A DNA stretch of 64,000 bases. Source: JANWXD01 sp037446115 (GTDB lineage Bacteria > Acidobacteriota > Terriglobia > Bryobacterales > Bryobacteraceae). The stretch's first letter is position 1, and the number at the start of each line of letters is the position of its first letter. Positions 19,419-26,022 of the stretch are shown here, piece after piece. The stretch lies in assembly GCA_037446115.1 (NCBI GenBank), contig JBBIJF010000018.1, positions 1 through 64,000 of the forward strand, given 5' to 3'. Both the position numbers and the translations under genes were made by a program. The notes under the pieces were generated by a model. That model saw only the letters and a program-made list of their open reading frames with translations, had not been told where the DNA came from and searched no databases.

Positions 19419-20645
19419 GTGACCTCGCTGAGTCATCTGGAGTGCAGCCGCTGCCGGACAACCTACGAGGCCGGCAAGGTGCACAATCTGTGCGGTTGCG
19501 GGGGTCCGCTGCTGGCGCGCTACGATCTGGCCAAAGTGCGGGGTAGCTGGAGCCGGGAGTGGCTGGCGAATGCGCCGCCGAACCTGTGGCGGTACGCGCC
19601 GGTGCTGCCGGTGAGCCGGCCGTCTGCGCTGGTCACGCTGGGGGAGGGGATGACGCCGCTCGTGGCGCTGCGGCGGCTCGGGGCGCGGCTCGGGCTGCGG
19701 GAGCTCTGGGTCAAGGACGAGGGTTTGAATCCGACCGGTTCCTTCAAGGCGCGGGGCTTGTCGTGCGCCGTGTCCATGGCGGTGGAGCTGGGCATCCGGA
19801 GCCTGGCGATCCCCTCGGCGGGCAACGCCGGCGGCGCTCTGGCGGCGTATGCGGCGGCTGCCGGGCTGGAGGCGCACGTCTTCATGCCGCAGGATGTGCC
19901 GCAGGCGAACTTCATCGAGTGCAAGGCGTACGGCGCCCGGGTCACGCTGGTTGACGGGCTGATCAGCGATTGCGCGCGGCTGGTAGCTGAGGGCGCCGCC
20001 GAGGGCCGCTGGTTCGACGTGAGCACGCTCAAAGAGCCCTACCGTGTGGAGGGCAAGAAGACGATGGGTTACGAGCTGGCCGAGCAACTCCGCTGGGAGC
20101 TACCGGATGCCGTGCTCTACCCGACGGGGGGCGGCGTGGGCCTGATCGGGATGTGGAAGGCGTTTGCGGAGATGGAGGAACTCGGCTGGGTCGGGCCGCG
20201 GCGCCCGAAGATGATCGCGGTGCAGGCGGAGGGCTGCAAGCCGGTTGTGGAGGCCTTCGAGCGGGGCGAGCCGGCCTGCCGGTACTGGCAGGACGCCTGG
20301 ACCGTGGCGGCCGGCTTGCGGGTTCCCAAGCCTCTCGGTGATTTCCTGATGCTGGAGATTCTCCGCGCCAGCGGGGGTACGGCCGTGGCGGTCACGGACG
20401 CAGAGATCCTGGAAGCGGGCCTGCGGCTGGCATCGGAAGAGGGGATGTTCGCCTGTCCGGAAGGCGCCGCCTGCGTGGCGGCGCTCGAGAAACTTGTGGC
20501 GGGCGGGTTTGTGACGGCTTCGGACCGCGTGGTCATTTACAATACGGGCTCCGGTTTGAAGTACCTGGAGGCCTATGCGACGCGTTTCCCGCGCTGGGCG
20601 GAAAGCGAGTACGACAAGCTCGGGGGGCTGATCACGCCGCGGTAG
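19419..20645 (+). CDS. thrC: Threonine synthase
   Basis: A 408-residue PLP enzyme that converts O-phosphohomoserine to threonine. An N-terminal Cys4 zinc-ribbon-like segment (CSRC...CGCGG) is typical of the archaeal/class II-like thrC branch. The PLP lysine lies in NPTGSFKARG near residue 110. The phosphate-binding glycine loop is PTGGGVGLIG, and the C-terminal serine-type motif is in YNTGSGLKYL. The GTG at 19419 was chosen as start because it begins just before the conserved LECSRC segment. The gene lies 22 bases after the GH127 stop, so it is probably read from the same transcript even though its metabolism is unrelated. Confidence 0.93.
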   Translation: MTSLSHLECSRCRTTYEAGKVHNLCGCGGPLLARYDLAKVRGSWSREWLANAPPNLWRYAPVLPVSRPSALVTLGEGMTPLVALRRLGARLGLRELWVKDEGLNPTGSFKARGLSCAVSMAVELGIRSLAIPSAGNAGGALAAYAAAAGLEAHVFMPQDVPQANFIECKAYGARVTLVDGLISDCARLVAEGAAEGRWFDVSTLKEPYRVEGKKTMGYELAEQLRWELPDAVLYPTGGGVGLIGMWKAFAEMEELGWVGPRRPKMIAVQAEGCKPVVEAFERGEPACRYWQDAWTVAAGLRVPKPLGDFLMLEILRASGGTAVAVTDAEILEAGLRLASEEGMFACPEGAACVAALEKLVAGGFVTASDRVVIYNTGSGLKYLEAYATRFPRWAESEYDKLGGLITPR

Positions 20646-20662
20646 GACGCTGCCGGCTGCGC

Positions 20663-21895
20663 TTACAGGGCAGGCAATTCATAGCCCTTGCGGCGCGGCC
20701 GCGACAGCAGGGAGTTGGCCTGTTCGTCTCCGATAAAGCGTTCGGCGGCGGGATCCCATCTTAGCCTGCGGCCCAGATCGCGGCAGATGTTGACGAGGTG
20801 GCAAACGGTGGTGGAGCGGTGGCCGATTTCTTCATGCGCGTTGGGCTTGCGGCGCGTGCGGATACAGTCCAGGAAATTTTCGATGTGGTAGCGGTTCTCC
20901 CCCGGGCCTTCCGGGGTGTCCGGGGGCGCGTCTTTGAGCAGCTCGGGCGGATCGGCGATGCAGGTGCCGCGTTTGATCTCAATGCGGCCCTTGTCGCCGA
21001 TAAAGATCGCGCCGAGGTCGGAATGGTCGGGACGGCGGGCGCCGTGGAGCTTGAGCAGCGTTCCGCCGGCGTAGCGCAGGGTGACGGGAGCGTTCCAGGC
21101 GTCGGATTCGGGCCAGATTTCTACGGGTCCGGTGTCGTCGGTTCCCAAAGCGCATTGCACTTGATCGAGGGCGTGCGTTCCCCAACCGGTGACGCCCCAG
21201 GACTGCCCGCCGCCGTCGTAGTCCCACCACCAGGCCCAGCGGCGGTGGAGTTGGGGATGGTAGGGACGCAGTTCGGTCTGATTGCACCACTGATCCCAGT
21301 CCATGCCTTCGGGAACGGGCTGCGGGGGTTTCGGATACCAGCCCTGAGGCCCTTCGAAGTTGCAGGCCAGCACGGTGTGGATTTTGCCGAGGGCACCTTC
21401 ACGGATCAGCCTGCTGGCGTAGACGTTGACCGGGATGGAACGCTGCTGCGTGCCGGTTTGCAGGATCCGGTTGTAGCGGCGCACGGCGTTGACGAGTGCG
21501 CGGCCTTCGGTAACGGTCAGGGTGAGGGGTTTTTCGGCGTAGACGTCGAGGCCGGCCTCTAAGGCGTGGATGCAGATGAGGACGCGGGCGTGGGTGGTGG
21601 TTTCGACGAAGACCGCGTCGAGCTTTTCTTTTTCGAGCATGCGGCGGTAGTCGTGGTACTTGGCCCAGCGCTCGCCGCTCGGCTTGAGTTTGGCGGCTGC
21701 GTAGCAACTGGGCAGGTAGCAGTCGGCGAGGGCGGCGATCTCTGCGCCCGGGAATTCCTCATGCTCGATGAGCCAGCGGGCGCGGCCGCCGACGCCGATG
21801 AAGGCGATGCGGATGCGGTCGTTGGCGCCGAACAGGGTGGGGCGGGCGACATAGGGGGCCGCGACGGCGGCCTGAAGCCATTGGCGCCGGTTCAT
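20663..21895 (-). CDS. Gfo/Idh/MocA family oxidoreductase, exported
   Basis: A 410-residue protein. The start was placed at the ATG giving MNRRQWLQAAVAAPYVAR, a twin-arginine-like signal, and preceded by a GAGGGGA ribosome binding site. Upstream in-frame codons to 21979 have no site. The Rossmann motif is IAFIGVGGRARWLIEHEE and the EKP active-site motif is in VYAEKPLTLTV. A long C-terminal domain shares the composition of secreted Gfo/Idh proteins found in Acidobacteriota and Planctomycetota. It is a paralogue of the protein at 16070 and convergent with thrC. The likely role is NAD-dependent oxidation or isomerisation of a glycoside in the periplasm; the substrate is unknown. Confidence 0.88.
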   Translation of the reverse strand: MNRRQWLQAAVAAPYVARPTLFGANDRIRIAFIGVGGRARWLIEHEEFPGAEIAALADCYLPSCYAAAKLKPSGERWAKYHDYRRMLEKEKLDAVFVETTTHARVLICIHALEAGLDVYAEKPLTLTVTEGRALVNAVRRYNRILQTGTQQRSIPVNVYASRLIREGALGKIHTVLACNFEGPQGWYPKPPQPVPEGMDWDQWCNQTELRPYHPQLHRRWAWWWDYDGGGQSWGVTGWGTHALDQVQCALGTDDTGPVEIWPESDAWNAPVTLRYAGGTLLKLHGARRPDHSDLGAIFIGDKGRIEIKRGTCIADPPELLKDAPPDTPEGPGENRYHIENFLDCIRTRRKPNAHEEIGHRSTTVCHLVNICRDLGRRLRWDPAAERFIGDEQANSLLSRPRRKGYELPAL

Positions 21896-21950
21896 GGGGC
21901 ACTCCCCTCTCATGCTATGCCGCGCGGTTCCTCCGGGCAACTCAGAAGCG

Positions 21951-22033
21951 CGGTCGGGCCGGTGGCGGCCCGCGGGCAATCCTGCAACACGGTCGAGCCG
22001 GCGGCCTGCGGGCAGAGGGCTTCGTTACGCGGT
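21951..22033. repeat. Degenerate direct repeat, about 39-base period
   Basis: Two imperfect copies of a G/C-rich unit start at 21951 (cggtcgggccggtggcggcc) and 21990 (cggtcgagccggcggcctgc). Both end in a gcgggca core. A truncated third copy beginning cggtcg starts at 22030. A weak older copy may start near 21925. The array sits in the 176-base divergent gap between the exported oxidoreductase and the DUF1080 gene. It may be an operator with repeated sites, or simply decayed repeat sequence. Confidence 0.4.
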
Positions 22034-22071
22034 CGTGTTCTAATAGGATTCGAACGAGGAGGAAGCGACGA

Positions 22072-22668
22072 ATGAAACCAAGTGCATGGATGATCGCGGT
22101 GCTGATTGTTGGGGCGGCCGTCAACGCGGGGTGGTCCCAGGAAGAGGGCTGGAAGCGCATTTTCGACGGGAAGACGCTCAAGGGATGGAAGGCCAGCGAG
22201 AATCCGGAGAGCTGGAGCGTGGAGGACGGCGCCATTGTGGGCCGGGGCCAGCGCAGCCACCTGTTCTATATGGAAGAAGAATGCGAGAACTGCGAGTTCA
22301 AGGCCACGGTCAAGATCAACAAGGGCGGCAACTCGGGGATGTATTTTCGGGCGCAGTTCGGTCCGGGATGGCCGAAGGGCTATGAGGCCCAGGTCAACAA
22401 CAGCAGCAAGGACTGGCGGCGCACCGGGAGCCTGTACGGGATCGTGGACATCAAAGAGCAGCTGATTCCCGACGACACCTGGTGGACGCAGCACATCATT
22501 GCCGACGGCAACCATATCGTCATCAAGGTCAACGACAAGGTGGTCGTGGACTACGTGGACGAGCAGAACCGTTACACCAAGGGGTACCTGGCGCTGCAGC
22601 AGCACGACCCGCAGAGCGTGGTGTATTACAAGGACATCATGATGAAGAAGCTGCCGGCGAGGAAGTAA
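22072..22668 (+). CDS. DUF1080 / 3-keto-disaccharide hydrolase domain protein, exported
   Basis: A 198-residue protein with a signal peptide (to about residue 22, ending NAGWSQ) followed by a single concanavalin-like DUF1080 domain. The diagnostic phrases are FDGKTLKGWKASE at the start, GGNSGMYFRAQF in the middle and GYLALQQHDPQSVVYYKDI at the end. The family is now described as 3-keto-disaccharide hydrolases, which act on glycosides first oxidised at C3. It lies next to an exported Gfo/Idh oxidoreductase (divergent), which could supply the keto substrate. A strong GAGGAGGAAG ribosome binding site precedes the ATG. Confidence 0.88.
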   Translation: MKPSAWMIAVLIVGAAVNAGWSQEEGWKRIFDGKTLKGWKASENPESWSVEDGAIVGRGQRSHLFYMEEECENCEFKATVKINKGGNSGMYFRAQFGPGWPKGYEAQVNNSSKDWRRTGSLYGIVDIKEQLIPDDTWWTQHIIADGNHIVIKVNDKVVVDYVDEQNRYTKGYLALQQHDPQSVVYYKDIMMKKLPARK

Positions 22669-22711
22669 CGGAAAAAAGGGGACACACCAGGCTGACGGAA
22701 TTTCCGGGGGG

Positions 22712-24733
22712 CTAGAGGCCGAGGCGGGTGAGGAGGGCGGTGGGGTCGGGGTCGCGGCCCATAAAGGCGCGGAACAAGGCGGCGGGGTCGTCGCTGTCGC
22801 CGCGCGCCAGGATGGCGTCGCGGAAGGCGCGGCCGGTGGCACGGTCGAAGATGCCGCGCTCCTGAAAGCGGGAAAAGGCGTCCGCGTCCAGCACCTCGGA
22901 CCATTTGTAGGAGTAGTAGCCGGCGGCGTAGCCCACGGGGTTGCCGAACAGGTGGGTGAAAGAGGCGATCATCGCGTAGTCTTCCGGCAGGGGCGCGGGC
23001 GAGAATTCCTCGAGCAGGCGCCGGCTCCATGAGAGCAGATCCCGGCCCGGCTCCCAGTCCATGTGCAGGCTCAGATCGAGGAGGCCGAAGCCGAGCTGCC
23101 GCATCTGGGCGCTGGCGGCGCGGAAGGTGCGCGCCCGTTTCATTTTCTGGAACAGTTCTTCCGGAAGGGGCTCACCGCTCTGCCAGTGCCGGGCAAACAG
23201 GTCGAGCGCCTGGCGTTCCCAGCACCAGTTCTCCATGATCTGCGAGGGCAGCTCGACGAAGTCCCAGGCGACGTTGGTGCCGGCGAGGGTGCGAATCTCG
23301 ACGCGGCTGAGGCAGTGATGGAGCAGGTGACCGAATTCGTGGAAGACGGTCTCGACCTCGCGATGGGTGAGCAATGCGGGCCGGTCTTCCAGCGGCGGCG
23401 TGAGGTTGCCGCACAAGACCGCCAGGTGGGGCCGGAAGCCGTCCGGACGCGGGCCGCCGGTCAATAAGGCATCCATCCAGGCGCCCCCGCGCTTGTTTTC
23501 GCGCGGGCGCCAGTCCGTGTGAAATCCGCCCAGCAGTTCGCCGCCGTCTTCGTAGACTTCGTAATAGCGCGTCTCCGGGTCCCAGGAGGGCACGCCGCAG
23601 CGCTCTTCGATGCGGATTCCGAACAGGCGCGAGGCGATCTCAAAGAGCCCGGCCACGACCTTGTCGAGCGGGAAATAAGGCCGCAGGGCTTCTTCGTCGA
23701 AATCGAACAGCGCCTTACGCTGTTTTTCGGCGTAGTAGGCGATATCCCAGGGCGCCAAGGGAGGTGCGCCGTCACCTTCCAGTTCGCGGCGGAAGGCTTC
23801 GAGCGCAACGGTTTCCCGCTGGAAATGAGGCTCGGTTCTTCGCCGCAGATCGAGGAGAAACTCGCGGGCGCGGTCAGCGGAGCCGGCCATGCGGTTCTCG
23901 AGGGCGTAATCGGCGAAGTGGCGATAGCCGAGCAAGCGGGCTTTCTCGTTGCGCAGCTCGAGAATCCGTTCGATCACGGCGAGGTTGTCGAACGTTCCTC
24001 CGGCGGCGCGGGTGTGGTAGGCGCGCCAGACCTGCTCGCGCAGGGCGGCATCGTCCAGATAGGTCATCAGGGCGGTGTAGCTCGGGGCCTGGAGCGTGAA
24101 GCGCCAGCCATCCCATCCCCGGGCTGCGGCGGCCTGACGCGCCATCTCCACAGCGGACGGAGGCAGGCCGCGGAGCCGGTCCGGATCGGTGATCCGCAGT
24201 TCGAAAGCGTTGGTGGCGTCGAGGACGTTTTCGGAAAAACGGGTAGTGAGGCGGGCCAGCTCGACCTCGATTTCCTGGAGTCGCTGCTTGCCGGCAGGCC
24301 CCAGCTCGGCACCGTGGCGGCGGAAGTCGTCCAGGGTCTTCTTCAGGAAGCGCCGGCGCACACCCTCCAGCTGTGCGGCTTCGGGGGTGGCGGCGTAGTC
24401 TTTGATACGGCGCCAGAGGTCCTCGTCGAGGGGAATGGCCGCATAGAAGGCGCTGACCTCGGGCTGCACGGCGTTGTACGCAGCGCGCAGCTCGGGGGAG
24501 GTAGCGACGGCTTCCAGGTGGCGGACGACGGCGAAAGCGTCATCGAGAGGCTCGGTGAGCGCATCCAGAGCGCCGAGGACTGCCTCAAAGGTGGCGCCGG
24601 CGGAGTGAACCAGAGCCGCTTTTCGCGAGGCGGCCTGTGCGAGCAGTTCCCGGATGCCGGGTTCGACGTGCTCCGGGCGGATGCGGTCGAAAGGGACGCG
24701 GAATTCGATCTGGAGTAAAGGATTCTCTTGCAT
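22712..24733 (-). CDS. M3 family oligopeptidase
   Basis: A 673-residue zinc oligopeptidase of the thimet/oligopeptidase A/dipeptidyl carboxypeptidase group. It is probably cytoplasmic, because no signal peptide is seen. The zinc motif is HEFGH (H465, E466, H469), and the third ligand Glu is in VELPSQIMENW about 25 residues on. Overall length matches the family (about 670-700). It degrades short peptides, including cleaved signal peptides in the OpdA/PrlC group. It lies 12 bases after lgt in the ileS-lspA-lgt run, so it could be co-transcribed with the lipoprotein maturation genes. Confidence 0.93.
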   Translation of the reverse strand: MQENPLLQIEFRVPFDRIRPEHVEPGIRELLAQAASRKAALVHSAGATFEAVLGALDALTEPLDDAFAVVRHLEAVATSPELRAAYNAVQPEVSAFYAAIPLDEDLWRRIKDYAATPEAAQLEGVRRRFLKKTLDDFRRHGAELGPAGKQRLQEIEVELARLTTRFSENVLDATNAFELRITDPDRLRGLPPSAVEMARQAAAARGWDGWRFTLQAPSYTALMTYLDDAALREQVWRAYHTRAAGGTFDNLAVIERILELRNEKARLLGYRHFADYALENRMAGSADRAREFLLDLRRRTEPHFQRETVALEAFRRELEGDGAPPLAPWDIAYYAEKQRKALFDFDEEALRPYFPLDKVVAGLFEIASRLFGIRIEERCGVPSWDPETRYYEVYEDGGELLGGFHTDWRPRENKRGGAWMDALLTGGPRPDGFRPHLAVLCGNLTPPLEDRPALLTHREVETVFHEFGHLLHHCLSRVEIRTLAGTNVAWDFVELPSQIMENWCWERQALDLFARHWQSGEPLPEELFQKMKRARTFRAASAQMRQLGFGLLDLSLHMDWEPGRDLLSWSRRLLEEFSPAPLPEDYAMIASFTHLFGNPVGYAAGYYSYKWSEVLDADAFSRFQERGIFDRATGRAFRDAILARGDSDDPAALFRAFMGRDPDPTALLTRLGL

Positions 24734-24745
24734 CTTCGTGTTGGG

Positions 24746-25525
24746 TCAAGAAGCGCGGGCCGGGGCGCGAGCCAGCAGCCACAGTCCGGTTCCAGCCAAG
24801 GCCACGGCGATCCACTGCGCGGCCGACAGCGGCCCGCCGAAGGGATTCGGCTGGTCGTGGGCGCGCACAAACTCGATCAGGAAGCGCGCGGTCGAGTAAA
24901 GCAGCAGGTAGAGTCCGATCACGGAGCCGGGGCGGGTGGTGCGCCGGAAGCGGCGCCAGAGGATTACAAAGATACCGGCTTCGGCCGCCGCTTCATAGAG
25001 CTGGGCGGGATGCAGAGGCACATTCAGGGGCGTGCCGAACAGGCGGCCGGCTTCCGGATTGGTGAAGGTGACGGCCCAAGGGAGCGTGCAGGAGGTTCCC
25101 CAGCAGCAGCCGGCGGCAAAGCAGCCGAGTCGCCCGAGGGCGTGTCCGGCGGCGATTCCCGGGGCGAGGATATCGGCCGTTTGAAGGAAGGGCATGCGGT
25201 GGCGGCGCAGGTACAGCCAGCCCACGAGCAACGCCAGCAGCAGGCCGCCCTGAAACACGCCGCCAGCCTGAAGAGTGGAAAGAGAGAGGATCTCACCGGG
25301 ACGCGCGCGGTAGTAGTCCCAATCGAGGGCAATCATGAGCAGCTTGGCGCCCACGATGCCGGCCAGTGCGCAGTAGACGCCGAGGCTGACGATGCGCTCG
25401 GGGTCGGCGCCGCGCACGCGCGCCAGCCGCGAGGCGATTCCCAAGCCCAGCAGGAAGCCGAGCGCGACCAGGAGGCCGTAGGTGGGGAGGAAGAAATCGC
25501 CGAACCGGACCAGGTGGGGGAGCAT
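24746..25525 (-). CDS. lgt: Prolipoprotein diacylglyceryl transferase
   Basis: A 259-residue polytopic enzyme that transfers a diacylglyceryl group from phosphatidylglycerol to the lipobox cysteine, the first step of lipoprotein maturation. About seven membrane segments are seen. The Lgt signature is HALGRLGCFAAGCCWGTSC. FIEFVRAHDQPN matches the conserved C-terminal Arg-containing region (here read as LIEFVRAHDQP). The start was placed at the ATG that shares its first base with the lspA stop (TGATG); upstream in-frame sequence belongs to the lspA region. The neighbouring lspA supplies a later step in the same pathway. Confidence 0.95.
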   Translation of the reverse strand: MLPHLVRFGDFFLPTYGLLVALGFLLGLGIASRLARVRGADPERIVSLGVYCALAGIVGAKLLMIALDWDYYRARPGEILSLSTLQAGGVFQGGLLLALLVGWLYLRRHRMPFLQTADILAPGIAAGHALGRLGCFAAGCCWGTSCTLPWAVTFTNPEAGRLFGTPLNVPLHPAQLYEAAAEAGIFVILWRRFRRTTRPGSVIGLYLLLYSTARFLIEFVRAHDQPNPFGGPLSAAQWIAVALAGTGLWLLARAPARAS

Positions 25526-26022
25526 CAGCGTTTCTCCGGGGGATGCGGGGTCCGCCAGAGCGTGATCAGGAGCAGGATGGCCCCGATGGTGATGGCGCTG
25601 TCGGCGACGTTGAATGCAGGCCAGTGGTAGGGGCCGAGGTGGACGTCTATGAAGTCGGTCACGGCGCCGTGCACCAGGCGGTCGTAGAGGTTGCCGCAGG
25701 CTCCGCCCAGCACGAGAGCGAGTGCGACACGCACGGCGCCCGGCTGCGGGCCGCGCTGCCAGAGCAGCGAGGCTACGAAGGCGAGCACAGCCGCCGAGAC
25801 GGCGATGAGAACCAGGGAGCGCCATTCCCCGCCGCCGTCGCCGAAGAGGCCGAAGGCAATGCCCCGATTCTCGGTATGGACGATGTTGAGCAATCCGGGG
25901 AGGACCACGTAGGTGTCCCAGGGACTGACCCGGGCGCGGATCAGGGTCTTGGTGGCCAGATCCAGACTGAAGACGCCTGCGGCGAAGACCAAGGCGGCCA
26001 AGCGCGGGGAGATTTCAGGCAA
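25525..26022 (-). CDS. lspA: Lipoprotein signal peptidase II, TTG start
   Basis: A 165-residue inner-membrane aspartic protease that cleaves the signal peptide of diacylglyceryl prolipoproteins. It has four TM segments. The catalytic aspartates are in GGACGNLYDRL and FNVADSAITIG, and ENRGIAFGL is the family loop motif. The start was assigned to a TTG at 26022, inside the end of ileS. It has a GGGAG ribosome binding site 7 bases upstream and gives the expected length of about 165 residues. The nearest ATG- or GTG-initiated alternatives upstream add a non-hydrophobic extension that only mirrors ileS. The ileS-lspA-lgt order is a recognised arrangement. Confidence 0.92.
   Translation of the reverse strand: MPEISPRLAALVFAAGVFSLDLATKTLIRARVSPWDTYVVLPGLLNIVHTENRGIAFGLFGDGGGEWRSLVLIAVSAAVLAFVASLLWQRGPQPGAVRVALALVLGGACGNLYDRLVHGAVTDFIDVHLGPYHWPAFNVADSAITIGAILLLITLWRTPHPPEKR

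Noticed and set aside
22669..22711. Short A-rich/G-rich motif (aaaaaaggggacacacc) after the DUF1080 gene, with a 6-base inverted end
   Set aside because: Reminiscent of motifs seen in REP-type intergenic repeats, but I saw only this copy and cannot search the genome.
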